From contig NZ_BCQR01000046.1 of assembly GCF_001552175.1 (NCBI RefSeq), positions 1-64,000 on the forward strand: a DNA stretch of 64,000 nt. Direction: 5' to 3'. Below the pieces are notes generated by a model. That model worked only from the letters and a program-made list of their open reading frames with translations. It was not told where the DNA came from and did not search any database. Source of the DNA: Actinomadura kijaniata NBRC 14229. GTDB taxonomy: Bacteria; Actinomycetota; Actinomycetes; Streptosporangiales; Streptosporangiaceae. Shown here in pieces: positions 1 through 8,257 of the stretch (position 1 is the first letter of the stretch; the number at the start of each line of letters is the position of its first letter). Both the position numbers and the translations under genes were made by a program.

Positions 1-1690
1 GGCATTCCGCTCCCGAAGATGTCCCCAGACATCCGAGCACGTTGTGGTGTCAAGCGGCAGCGAGCATGCGGGGTGGGAACGCGATGGTCTCGTCGTAGGT
101 TCGGCGGACTTGGAGGCAGTGGAACAGGCAGCCGATCAGCCGGTTGAACAGGTGGCGCAGGGCGGCGGTGTGGGCGTCGCCGGTGGTGCGGCGGCGGTCG
201 TAGTGGGCGCGGGCTCCTGGTGAGGGGCGCAGGCAGGCGAAGGCCCAGACGTAGCCGGCGGCGGCCAGGCGGTCGTTCTTCACCTTGCGGTTCATGACGT
301 GTTGGGAGCGGCCGCTGGCCCGGATGACCGGCGCCGATCCGGCGTAGGCCTTCAGGCCGCGGGCGTCGGCGAACCGGGTGCGGTCGTCGCCGAGCTCGGC
401 CAGGAGGCGCGCTCCGACCAGCGGGCCGACGCCGGGGAAGCTGGTGATGATTTCGGCGTCGGGGTGCTGGGCGAAGGCGTCCTCGACTGCGGTGGCCAGG
501 TCCTGCTCGGCGGCGCAGACGGCTTGGAGCTGGCCCAGCAGCGCGGTGAGCTGGCGGCCCATGGCCTGCTCGATCAGGTCGGGCAGGCGCATGTGGTCGG
601 CGCGGAAGATCTGGTGCAGCCGTTCGACGTCCTGCTCAACCTGGCGGGCGCGGCCAGCGCGTTTGAGGGCGGCGCGGATCTGGCCGCGGGTGAGGGCGGC
701 GGCGCGCGTCGGGGTGGGTGCCAGGGTGAGGATGACGCGGGCCTCGGCCTTGGTGATGCCGCCGCCTGGCAGGTGGGCGAATGCCTCCAGGGCGGCGGCG
801 TAGTAGTCGTGCAGCAGGGCGCGGATGCGCTGGCCGAGTTGGAGGCGGTCCCAGACCGCGTCCTGCTGGGCGCGGGCCAGCACGGTGATCGCGCGGGCCA
901 GATCGGAGTCGGCGGGCAGTGGCCGGTGCGCGGCCATGTCGGTGCGCAAGATGCCTGCCAGGGTCAGCGCGTCCTGCTCGTCGGACTTCTTGCCCGAGGC
1001 ACTGTGGCGGCCGCGATAGCGCGCGACCGCATAGGGATTGATGGCGAACACCTGGCGGCCGGTGGCGCGCAGGCTGGCCACCAGCAGTCCGTGCGGCTTT
1101 TCGATCGCGATCGGGATGGGGGCGTCTGGGCAGTCGCCGGCCTCGGCCGGCAGAGTCAGCAAGGCCCGCAGGCCCGCGGCATCGTTGGTGATACGGGCCT
1201 TGGCGATGCGGGCGCCGGTGTCGTCGACGATGGCGATGTCGTGGTGGTGTTCGGCCCAGTCGATCCCGCAGAACAGTCTGGCCAGCGCTCCTCCAAGCAG
1301 CAGATAGGCGGTTCATTGGTGCAGCTCACAGCCGCAGCGGAGACGCGCGGCCTGCTAATCGAAGGACTCGCCGGTCCGACATCCGATCAGCCGTTCGCGG
1401 CTCCAGCGATCCGCAGGGATCTCCTTCTGCCGCAAGAGCTCACCGGCTCGGCCACGTCTGGGAGATCGGCCCTGCGCACGGGCTCGAACCACGGGCACCA
1501 CGCTTCACCAACCGCCACCGCCGTGACGGGAGAATGCCGGGAGGGCCGGTCTGGGGCGAGACCTTCGAAGGTCCACCCAAAGTCAGGCTCATCAGCCCGG
1601 CATCCACCGGTCACGACGACCGGCGAGCTGAGCGAGCGGGCACCGGCGGACCGGTCTGGGGACAGGCATCTGGTGCCCTCGCCAAGTCAG
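1..1690. mobile_element. IS110/IS1111-type insertion sequence
   Basis: The element consists of one DEDD transposase on the minus strand plus about 400 bases of non-coding DNA upstream of it. An 11-base inverted repeat, TGTCCCCAGAC at 20-30 and GTCTGGGGACA at 1654-1664, lies near both ends. Subterminal inverted repeats are a known feature of the IS1111 subgroup, whereas the plain IS110 subgroup lacks them. The end next to base 1 resembles a remnant at about 62.49 kb, and that similarity reaches almost to the window edge, so the true outer boundaries are not fixed; 1690 is an estimate. Confidence 0.65.
50..1276 (-). CDS. IS110-family DEDD transposase (recombinase)
   Basis: This enzyme moves its own element by RNA-guided site-specific recombination, as established for IS110 relatives. 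The N-terminal RuvC-like domain shows GIDWAEHHHD with D6, then E59 in IEKPHG, and D99 and D102 in SDEQDA, the four acidic residues that name the family. A C-terminal Tnp_20 domain follows (FPGVGPLVGARLLAELGD, then AGSAP). About 408 residues matches the family. No ATG opens the conserved N-terminus. The frame is open from a TGA near 1313, and I chose the CTG at 1276, preceded by GGAGGA 12 bases upstream; a TTG at 1162 would remove the first catalytic Asp. The protein looks intact, so the element may still be active. Confidence 0.9.
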   Translation of the reverse strand: MFCGIDWAEHHHDIAIVDDTGARIAKARITNDAAGLRALLTLPAEAGDCPDAPIPIAIEKPHGLLVASLRATGRQVFAINPYAVARYRGRHSASGKKSDEQDALTLAGILRTDMAAHRPLPADSDLARAITVLARAQQDAVWDRLQLGQRIRALLHDYYAAALEAFAHLPGGGITKAEARVILTLAPTPTRAAALTRGQIRAALKRAGRARQVEQDVERLHQIFRADHMRLPDLIEQAMGRQLTALLGQLQAVCAAEQDLATAVEDAFAQHPDAEIITSFPGVGPLVGARLLAELGDDRTRFADARGLKAYAGSAPVIRASGRSQHVMNRKVKNDRLAAAGYVWAFACLRPSPGARAHYDRRRTTGDAHTAALRHLFNRLIGCLFHCLQVRRTYDETIAFPPRMLAAA

Positions 1691-1703
1691 GCTCTGAGGC
1701 CCG
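1546..1703. repeat. Direct repeat pair in IS110 non-coding end, possible bridge-RNA region
   Basis: Two copies of a roughly 55-base unit start at 1546 and 1651. Each has CCGGTCTGGGG, then AAGTCAGGCTC (1580 and 1684), then CCCGG, with a period of 104-105 bases. The first copy also holds the palindrome GACCTTCGAAGGTC at 1560-1573, which can form a five-pair hairpin with a four-base loop. The block lies upstream of the transposase, where IS110-group elements encode the bridge RNA. Two related folded units would suit an RNA with separate target and donor loops, but that role is inference. Confidence 0.45.
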
Positions 1704-1987
1704 GTACCCGCTCACAACATGCGATTAGCCGCCAGGTAGCGGAGTGAGAGATAGGCGACACGGTCGTGAGTACGACGAGGTGTTCGGCATCATGCGTCGC
1801 CTGTCTGCGGGCATGCAGTGCTGGCTGATCGATCGTGCCCCGTGCTGGAAGGGCGATGTCGTCCTCATCTGCCGATGACAGCGCCGCCCTCCGGGGACTA
1901 CGACGATGGTGGCGGGGCCGTCGGTCTTCAACTCTGCGGGAACATTTGTCCAAGACTGGCGGCCGGCCGCCCGTGCACAGTCTCCCT
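1704..1987. other. Gap between IS110 element and hydrolase, no gene seen
   Basis: No recognisable gene was found. A short plus-strand frame of about 45 codons ends with the TGA at 1878 but resembles nothing I know and lacks a convincing ribosome site. The hydrolase promoter should lie in the last 100 bases; I see no clear -10/-35 pair there. Confidence 0.4.
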
Positions 1988-2815
1988 ATGAGTGAATACG
2001 GCATTGAGCACTCGCATGGGATGCACGTGGTCCACGACGGCCCGCGGCAGGCGCCGCCGTTGCTGCTCATCCACGGGTCGGGGGCCTCGGGCGGTTTCTG
2101 GGGTCCAGTGGTCCCGGCGCTGGCCGGCCACCATCACGTCATCCGGGTCGACCTGCCGGGTTGCGGCCAGTCCCCGCCCGCGCCGTCGTATGACGTGCCC
2201 GCGCAGGCGGGTCAGGTGGCGGCGCTGCTGGACGACCATGGGCTTCGTCATGTCGCCGTGGCCGGGCACTCCAGCGGCGGCTACGTCGCCACTGCGCTCG
2301 CCGAGCAACGTCCCGACCTCGTGGGTTCGCTTTCGTTGATCAGTAGCGGCCCGAGTCCGGATGCGCTCCTCCGGCAGCCGTTCATTCTTCGGGTGCTGCT
2401 GGCCCCGCCGTTGGGCCCGCTCATTTGGCCGAGGCGTTCGGATGCGATGATCCGCAAGGGCATCAGCGCGACGGCCGTTCGCCCGGTGGACCTCCCGGAC
2501 GACGTGGTCGCCGACGTACGGGGCATCACCTACCGCGTGATGAGGACGGTGCTGCGCCAGAACACCGCCTACATCGCCGAACGGAGCGTGCCCGAGCGCC
2601 TGGCCGCCCTCGGGGTCCCCGTACAGGTGATCTTCGGTGCTGCGGACCCCCGCTGGGAGCCGTCCTCGGCGCACCGGTACGACGCGGTGCCGAACGCCCG
2701 GGTCGAGTTGCTGCCAGGCGTCGGGCACCTGCCCATGCTGGAAGCGCCCGAGACGGTCGGCGAACTGCTGCTGAGCTTCACGGCAACGGGGCCGTCGACC
2801 ACCCGTGATGCCTGA
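1988..2815 (+). CDS. Alpha/beta-fold hydrolase
   Basis: A cytoplasmic serine hydrolase of about 275 residues, substrate unknown. The oxyanion-hole region LLLIHGSGASGGFW is at residues 25-38, the nucleophile elbow GHSSGG puts the serine at S95, the acid is D220 in FGAADPRW and the histidine is H247 in GVGHLPM. A helical cap occupies roughly residues 125-190. The frame stays open upstream, but the ATG at 1988 begins the conserved core and earlier starts would add an arginine-rich stretch without homology. The AraC-type gene follows 16 bases downstream on the same strand, so the two probably form an operon in which the regulator senses the substrate or product. Confidence 0.85.
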   Translation: MSEYGIEHSHGMHVVHDGPRQAPPLLLIHGSGASGGFWGPVVPALAGHHHVIRVDLPGCGQSPPAPSYDVPAQAGQVAALLDDHGLRHVAVAGHSSGGYVATALAEQRPDLVGSLSLISSGPSPDALLRQPFILRVLLAPPLGPLIWPRRSDAMIRKGISATAVRPVDLPDDVVADVRGITYRVMRTVLRQNTAYIAERSVPERLAALGVPVQVIFGAADPRWEPSSAHRYDAVPNARVELLPGVGHLPMLEAPETVGELLLSFTATGPSTTRDA

Positions 2816-2831
2816 TGCCTAGACTGGCCAT

Positions 2832-3716
2832 GTGTTGCCGACCGGGACGTCACCTGACCGGGCATGGGTGGACGTCGCGATCCCGCGGCCGTCGGTTGGG
2901 CTGCCGGGAGTCAGCATGGCCGGGTTCCGCCACCATGCCCCGGCCTCGGTGGACATCTCCATGGTCGCCTATCCGTCCGTCACCCTGCTCGTCGATCTGA
3001 GCGAGGGAGCCGGCGTCGCCTACGAAACCCATGGCCGGCACGAGCACGGCAGTGTCGTCGTCGGGCTCCTGCCCGGCGACTTCCGGACGACTGGCCGGGG
3101 AGTCGGCGAGCTGCTCCAGATCCGGCTGGAGCCGGTCGCGGCGGCTGCGATGTTCGGCGCATCGACCGAGCTCAGCGGGGCGGTGGCAGCCCTTGAGGAC
3201 GTCTGGGGCCGCGACGCCGGGCAGGCCGAGGACAGGCTGCGCGCCGCCGCGTCGTGGGACGAACGGTTCACGATTGCGGCGGACATTCTGGGCCGGCGGC
3301 TGGGCGCCTACCCACCGGTCGATCCGCAGGTCGCCTACGCCTGGCGGCGGACGCTCACCAGCCGGGGGCGGGTGCGGGTCGACGGCCTGGCGGACGAGAT
3401 CGGCTGGAGCCGCAAGCGCCTGTGGTCCCGCTTCCGGTCCCAACTCGGCATCACCCCCAAACGCGCAGCCCGGCTGGTGCGCTTCGACCACGCCGCCCAC
3501 CTTCTCGCGGCGGGTCACGCCGCCGCCCGCGTTGCCACCGAGAGCGGTTACGTCGACCAGTCCCACCTCCACCGCGAGGTCACGACGTTTGCCGGGCTCA
3601 CGCCCACGGCCTTGGCCGCCGCGCCGTGGCTCGCGGTCGACGCCGTTGCGTGGCCGACTTCGTCGCCGACCCAGCGCCCTGCGAGGGGCAGCGAACGCAT
3701 CCCCGACCTTCGCTGA
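2832..3716 (+). CDS. AraC-family transcriptional regulator
   Basis: About 294 residues: an N-terminal sensor domain (roughly 30-170) and a C-terminal AraC DNA-binding domain (about 175-265). The two helix-turn-helix units are visible as LADEIGWSRKRLWSRFRSQL and RVATESGYVDQSHLHREV, followed by the usual FAGLTPTAL. The GTG at 2832 is 16 bases after the hydrolase stop. The overall layout matches another AraC protein at 48.5-49.4 kb, suggesting the same subfamily. It probably controls the hydrolase gene in front of it. Confidence 0.85.
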   Translation: MLPTGTSPDRAWVDVAIPRPSVGLPGVSMAGFRHHAPASVDISMVAYPSVTLLVDLSEGAGVAYETHGRHEHGSVVVGLLPGDFRTTGRGVGELLQIRLEPVAAAAMFGASTELSGAVAALEDVWGRDAGQAEDRLRAAASWDERFTIAADILGRRLGAYPPVDPQVAYAWRRTLTSRGRVRVDGLADEIGWSRKRLWSRFRSQLGITPKRAARLVRFDHAAHLLAAGHAAARVATESGYVDQSHLHREVTTFAGLTPTALAAAPWLAVDAVAWPTSSPTQRPARGSERIPDLR

Positions 3717-3820
3717 ACAGCATGCCTACACGATGCGGCTGCCACGCGCATGGGCACCCGTCCTGGGCGGCCCTCTGCTCCCCAACGTGGGCTTGATCGC
3801 GCTATGGCACCTTCTCGCGG

Positions 3821-3945
3821 TGTCGGAATTAGGTGGTTTCCCGACAGGCAGTCCAGGGGAATTGGAAAATCGGACGGCGGGGGATGAAACGCCACGTCGG
3901 GCGGCCTGTTTCGGGTGCTGATTGACGACAGTATTTTCCGACAGG
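3821..3945 (+). promoter_or_regulatory. Putative res site for the adjacent resolvase
   Basis: An inverted repeat TGTCGG (3821-3826) and CCGACA (3841-3846) spans 26 bases, close to a resolvase subsite in size. Another CCGACAGG lies at 3938-3945, and CCCGACAGG also occurs inside the end of the resolvase gene near 4607. Tn3-family res sites lie beside tnpR and contain several such dyads. The three-subsite layout is not clear enough to be sure. Confidence 0.4.
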
Positions 3946-3978
3946 TAGAACGGGGCTTCGTCCTCCCCGAGGAGCGCA

Positions 3979-4641
3979 GTGCGGATCGTCTACTCCCGTT
4001 CGTCCACTGCGGCCCAGTCCCTGCTGCGGCAGCGGCACATCCTCACCGAGGCCGGGCTGCTGGTTCGGGCCGAGGGTGTGGCCGAGGGGTTTCACCCGGC
4101 CGAGGGGGTGCTGCTGTTCGAGGACCCGGCGACGACCTCCAAGATTCCCGCGCTGGAGCGGCCCGCGTTCGCCAGGGTCGCCGCTGCAGCGCACCCCGGC
4201 GACACCCTCACGGTGTCGGAGTTGTTTCGGCTCTGCCGCGACCTGGTCGACATCCACGCCGTCCGTGACTGGTGCCAGGCCCGCGGCGTCGTGCTGCGGG
4301 TCCTGTCCGGGCCGCTGTCCAACTTCCACGACCTGGCGGCCAACGACGCCACCACCGCTTTGATCATCAATGTGATCACCGCCGTCGGGCAGTTCCAGCG
4401 CGATCTGCAGAACGAACTGACCGCCGAAGGGATCGCCGCGGCGGAAGCCGAAGGCCGCTACCGCGGCCGGCCGCCCGCGCTGTCCGGCGCCCGGCTGGAG
4501 GAGGTGCGGTCGGCGTTCACCGACCAGGGCGCCTCGATCGCAGCTCTGGCCCGAGCCCATAGGGTGAGCCGGGCCGCCGTCCGGACCGCGCTGGCCGGCC
4601 TGCTGCCCGACAGGCCGATCCCGCCCCCTCGATCAGGATGA
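3979..4641 (+). CDS. tnpR: Serine recombinase, Tn3-type resolvase
   Basis: Resolves transposon cointegrates at res. The N-terminal catalytic domain begins RIVYSRSSTAAQ, where S9 is the expected nucleophile next to R7; RPAFARV and the long helix leading into NELTAEGIAAAEAEGRYRGR match the family. The C-terminal region (about 165-215) carries a helix-turn-helix, IAALARAHRVSRAAVRTAL. At about 220 residues it is slightly longer than Tn3 TnpR. It converges with the broken transposase, stop codons 15 bases apart, which ties both to one transposon. The gene itself looks intact although its transposase is dead. Confidence 0.85.
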   Translation: MRIVYSRSSTAAQSLLRQRHILTEAGLLVRAEGVAEGFHPAEGVLLFEDPATTSKIPALERPAFARVAAAAHPGDTLTVSELFRLCRDLVDIHAVRDWCQARGVVLRVLSGPLSNFHDLAANDATTALIINVITAVGQFQRDLQNELTAEGIAAAEAEGRYRGRPPALSGARLEEVRSAFTDQGASIAALARAHRVSRAAVRTALAGLLPDRPIPPPRSG

Positions 4642-4656
4642 TCAGAGGGGCGGTGG

Positions 4657-6112
4657 TCAGGCCGCGAGGCCGATGTCGAGGCGGCGCTCCATGTCGATGT
4701 CGATCGACCCGTACAGGTTCGCGTTGGACCAGAACAGCGGGGACAGGCCTCGCTTGTCGGCCTCCGTCAGACGCTGTTGCCAGGCGGGATCCTTCAGGAC
4801 GGACTGGACGAGCAGGGTGTTGATGAACACCAGCGCGGACTGGAGCAGGTGCAGGCTGAGCATGGAGACTTCCTGGTGCTCCTTGTCGCTGCCGGGGATG
4901 GTGCCGGCGCTGCCGTAGAACAGGTCGGTGTTGGCGGAGTTCCAGTTCTCCACGACCTGCAGGCCCTCGTGGATCTCCCGGCGCAACTGTTGGGAGGCGA
5001 TGTACTCGGCGACGAACACGCTCTTGACCGCTTTGCCGAGTTCCTCGATGGCCTTGTAGGTGGGGTGCTTGGGGCCGCCTCGGCCACCAGCGCCTGCAGC
5101 GTCGCTTCCCCGCCCGGCACCGCGGGGAACACCACCTGCCGGACCGTGCCCTCCGGGGCCCGCAGCGACGCCTCGGCGATCGAGAACAGCTTCTCGGTCT
5201 TGCGGTGCACCTTCTTGGCCTCGGCCTCGATCGCCCGCTCGACCTTCCGCTCCGCCCGGGTGTTGATCTTGCTTACCAAGCCGATGAACAGATCGACCAG
5301 CGCGTCGGTGATCTCCGTCGTCCGCGACCACGCCAGCGCGGCCACCAGCGTCAACCGGACCGGCGGCTGGTTCGCCGCCAAGTCCGACGGATGTGAAGCC
5401 ATCGCCCGCGCCCGCCACGAGGCCACCAGCCGATCCGAGTACCCGCCGAACAGATCCGCCGCAAGCCCGAGCGCTTTGGCACGCCGGAGCTTGACGATCT
5501 CCTCCAGCAGCGTCTCCAGGCCCAACCGCCCGGGGTCGGACTTCAGCTCGGCCAAGAACCCGTCCTCACCAGTGGCCAGCTCCCACAGCGACCGCGCCGA
5601 GTCCGCGGACAGGCCGTTCAGCACATGCAGGCAGAACTCCCGCTCGAACCGCGCCCGGCCCGCCCCCACGATCCGGTCCACCCGGCCCGGAGGCTCGATC
5701 TTCAACGTCCGGCAGCGGGCCAGCAGCGCCGACCGCAGCCCCTCGTCGGTGAACACCATCGGGCAGATGTTGTCCGCCAGCCACTCGGCCAGCGCGTCCT
5801 CATCCGCCCGGGTCGCTCCCGGAACCCCAGCGCCTGGCGCACCTGCGCCCGGTGCCGCTCGATCGACCGGCCCGACCAGTCGTACTCCGCCAGCAGCGCC
5901 GCATCGACCTTCACCTGCCCCGCCACGTAGTCGACAGCGGCCTTGGGCAACTCACCCACATGCCGGGGGAACCGGCCCTCCTGCTCGAAGAACTTCAGCA
6001 ACAGACCGAAGCCCAGACGCGTCGCCCCCGTCTTGTTCCCCACCAGATCCCAGTCGCCGTCCAGCAGCGTCCACGCCGCGATCAGCTCCTCCGGCTCCCA
6101 CTCCCGACGCAC
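4657..6112 (-). pseudogene. tnpA: Tn3-family transposase remnant (tnpA)
   Basis: The N-terminus is typical of Tn3 transposases (RREWEPEELIAAWTLLDGDW, then TRLGFGLLLKFFEQEGRFP), from a GTG at 6112. Near 5818 the frame shifts by one base and resumes as ATRADEDALAEWLADNICP. The second piece runs to LQALVAEAA near 5075, where it joins, out of frame, to [20 protein letters not shown] and the C-terminal [13 protein letters not shown] block. About 480 codons that normally hold the first two catalytic aspartates are gone, so only the last catalytic acidic segment remains. A full Tn3 TnpA has about 990 residues. It cannot be functional. Confidence 0.9.
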
Positions 6113-6349
6113 ACCAACCCGCCCTCCACCCGACCGTCTCCGACGCGAAAACGATCGAGCAGGAACCCCAACCAACCCGTCGCAGTCACCCACTCGCAAC
6201 GATCACGAACCGCAATCGTGATCTCTCAGCCAGCTACCTGGCGGCTGAGGACACGTTCGGGAGCGGAGAGCCGGGCCGAGAGGCGGTCACCGGGATAAGC
6301 GTCATTATCACGGAGCCTCCCTGGTTTGATCTTTTCGCTTTTTTCGATG
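6113..6349. other. Non-coding stretch upstream of tnpA remnant
   Basis: This stretch separates the transposase remnant from the coiled-coil gene. It becomes AT-rich after about 6300. No intact gene was found. One terminal inverted repeat of the Tn3 element might be expected here, and GGGATAAGCG at about 6292 resembles such ends, but no matching partner was found on the other side. Confidence 0.35.
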
Positions 6350-6367
6350 CGCGAAAATGTTTTCGCG
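6350..6367 (+). promoter_or_regulatory. Perfect palindrome, likely operator of the coiled-coil gene
   Basis: CGCGAAAA-TG-TTTTCGCG is an 18-base perfect palindrome ending 34 bases before the GTG start. A candidate -10 element, TAGTCT, is at 6389-6394, so transcription would begin about at the start codon (leaderless). The palindrome lies in the -35 region, where a repressor would block the promoter. Confidence 0.6.
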
Positions 6368-6401
6368 TGTGTAGAAGCGTAAGTTTGCTAGTCTCGGCGA
6401 G

Positions 6402-7529
6402 GTGAGTAGCGATGTGACCGGCTCGAACGACACCCAGGACCTCTTGAGTGAGGCGCGATCCGCCGCTGACGCCGGTGGCTCAACCTCGGAACGCCGGGTG
6501 TGTGCGTTGGATGGCTGTGAGTTGGAGGTGCCGTCGTCACGGCGGGGGCGTCCGGCCAAGTACTGCAGTAAGGCCCACGCTGACCAGGCCAGCCGTGACC
6601 GGCGGGCGGTCGATGCGGCGGCCGTTGACGAGCCCCTCGCCCGCGCCGAGGCTCTGGCCCGGGACCTTCCTGCCGCGATCACCGCGTTGCAGGAGCGGCT
6701 CGGCCAGGCGTTGGAGTTCCTCGGTCAGGCTCAGCAGGGTGCGCTGAGCAGGGTGGAGCGGGCCGAGGCCGAGACCGTCGCCGCCCGCCAGGCCGCCGCC
6801 GACGCCGAGGCGCGCGCCGAAGACGCCGAACGCGCGCGGCATCAGGCCGAGCAGGCCGCCCGGGCAGCGGCCGCCGCGCAGCAGCAGGCCCAGGCCACGG
6901 CTGAGCAAGCCGTGGCGGACGCCGAACAGACCCGCGTCGACTGCGCCGCCCTGGTGGAGGCCCATCAGCAGGTTCGCGACGCGGCCCGCCAGGCCCAGGC
7001 GCACGCCGAGGCCGCCCGAGACGCCAAGACCGCCGAACTGCGCGCGGCCCGCGACGCCCACGAGCAGGAACTCTCCCGGCTCCAGAACGTGATCGATCGG
7101 CAGGCCGCGCAACTGGAGCAGGGCCGCACCGAGCTGGACCGAACGGTCGCCACACTGGCGGCCACCCGTGAGGCGCTGGCCACCGCACAGGGGGAGACCC
7201 GTACCGAACGCGCCCGCGTCGAGACCGCCGAGCGGGAACTGGAGCAACTCCGCCGCGAGCACCAGGCCGCCAGCGTCCGGGCCGAGAAGTTGGCGGCGGA
7301 GATATCGGCGCTACGGGCGGCGGCCGACCGTGATCGGTCCGAGCACGCGGCGGCCCTGGCCGCACAGCAAGCCCTGCGCACGCGGCTGGAGGAGGAACTG
7401 ACCGCCGTCCGCGCCGAGGCCGCCGCCCAACGAGAACGAGCCGCGGCAGCCGAGGCCTCGCTCAGCGCGCAGTCCGCCGCTCCAGCATCCGCCGAGGCGG
7501 GGGAGCCCAGGGACGGCGGTTCTGGCTGA
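6402..7529 (+). CDS. Coiled-coil protein with N-terminal zinc-ribbon motif, KfrA-like
   Basis: About 375 residues, function unknown. Residues 34-59 hold C-x4-C-x15-C-x3-H (C34, C39, C55, H59), a plausible zinc site. From about residue 75 to 350 the protein is one Ala/Glu/Arg/Gln-rich coiled coil with heptad patterning and no breaks. Such an architecture resembles KfrA-type DNA-binding coiled-coil proteins of plasmids, although the N-terminal domain differs. Its start overlaps the predicted transcription start, and a perfect palindrome sits just upstream, which suggests autoregulation. Its position beside a Tn3 remnant makes it a likely passenger or maintenance gene of that element. Confidence 0.7.
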   Translation: MSSDVTGSNDTQDLLSEARSAADAGGSTSERRVCALDGCELEVPSSRRGRPAKYCSKAHADQASRDRRAVDAAAVDEPLARAEALARDLPAAITALQERLGQALEFLGQAQQGALSRVERAEAETVAARQAAADAEARAEDAERARHQAEQAARAAAAAQQQAQATAEQAVADAEQTRVDCAALVEAHQQVRDAARQAQAHAEAARDAKTAELRAARDAHEQELSRLQNVIDRQAAQLEQGRTELDRTVATLAATREALATAQGETRTERARVETAERELEQLRREHQAASVRAEKLAAEISALRAAADRDRSEHAAALAAQQALRTRLEEELTAVRAEAAAQRERAAAAEASLSAQSAAPASAEAGEPRDGGSG

Positions 7530-7622
7530 GGTTGATCTCGTGCGGGATCGCGCCGATGTCGTCCGCCGCGTTCAACGCCGTCTTTCAGGAGGTGGGCATT
7601 TTGCGCTGGGCCTGGACGCCCG

Positions 7623-8156
7623 TCAATCCGGACTTCCTGTTGATGGCCGCTCGTCTTGCGGTTGGGGGGACTGCGGTGCCGGAAGCGGGAGGGCCAGGCC
7701 GGTCTTGATGGTGTCGAAGACGAGCAGGGTCTCGTAACGCCTGATGTTGTCGTCCGCCTTGAACAGGCGGTCGCCGAGGCGGCTGCAGTCGCGCATGCTC
7801 CGTGCGGCCAGGACGACCACGTAGTCCCACGGCCCCGCGACCTGGTAGCACTGCTGGACCTGCGGGTCCGAGCGCATCCGTTCGGCGAAGGCGCGATGGT
7901 GCTCGAACGATTCCTCCTTCAGGGTCACCAGGACCGTGGCCAGGACGGTGGGGCCGAGGCGGTGCGGGTCGAGAACGGCGACCTGCCTGGAGATGAGGCC
8001 GTCCTTGCGGTAGCGGGCGATCCGTCGCTGGACGGCGCTCGGGGAGAGTCCCACCTGTTCACCGAGGTCGTGCAGGGTGCGTCCGGCGTCGTGCTGGAGC
8101 AGGTCCAGGAGCCGGGCGTCGATCTCGTCCAGGCGGGGTGACGGTGGTTCGGGCAC
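7623..8156 (-). CDS. Lrp/AsnC-family transcriptional regulator
   Basis: A 177-residue regulator with an N-terminal helix-turn-helix (LDEIDARLLDLLQHDAGRTL, then LGEQVGLSPSAVQRRI) and a C-terminal RAM/ACT-like effector domain (about 70-150, with VAGPWDYVVVLAA). The last 25 residues are a disordered Pro/Ser tail. It is transcribed divergently from a PLP-dependent dehydratase gene across 101 bases. Family members sense amino acids and usually control the neighbouring gene, so this one probably controls the dehydratase and the reductase behind it. Confidence 0.9.
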   Translation of the reverse strand: MPEPPSPRLDEIDARLLDLLQHDAGRTLHDLGEQVGLSPSAVQRRIARYRKDGLISRQVAVLDPHRLGPTVLATVLVTLKEESFEHHRAFAERMRSDPQVQQCYQVAGPWDYVVVLAARSMRDCSRLGDRLFKADDNIRRYETLLVFDTIKTGLALPLPAPQSPQPQDERPSTGSPD

Positions 8157-8257
8157 GCAAGATTATTGCGTGCCGGCGCGAATATTCTCAATCGCTTCGA
8201 TCGGGTGTTCGATTAGCGTCGGTCGGGTTCCGCAGCCCCCGACGAGAGGCGATACGC

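Noticed and set aside
299-1747. Long plus-strand open frame antisense to the IS110 transposase
   Set aside because: It is low-complexity Gly/Ala/Val sequence mirroring the transposase codons, without any domain. GC-rich DNA produces such frames opposite real genes.
1740-1878. Short plus-strand frame of about 45 codons after the IS110 element
   Set aside because: It has no ribosome site and no recognisable product, so there is not enough to call a gene.
6285-6320. Possible Tn3 terminal inverted repeat around GGGATAAGCG
   Set aside because: No matching repeat was found at the other side of the element, so the transposon ends remain undefined.
7535-7620. Short plus-strand frame with SSAAFNAVFQEVG after the coiled-coil gene
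   Set aside because: It looks somewhat protein-like but has no start signal, ends soon, and overlaps the end of the Lrp gene. It might be a fragment, but I cannot support it.
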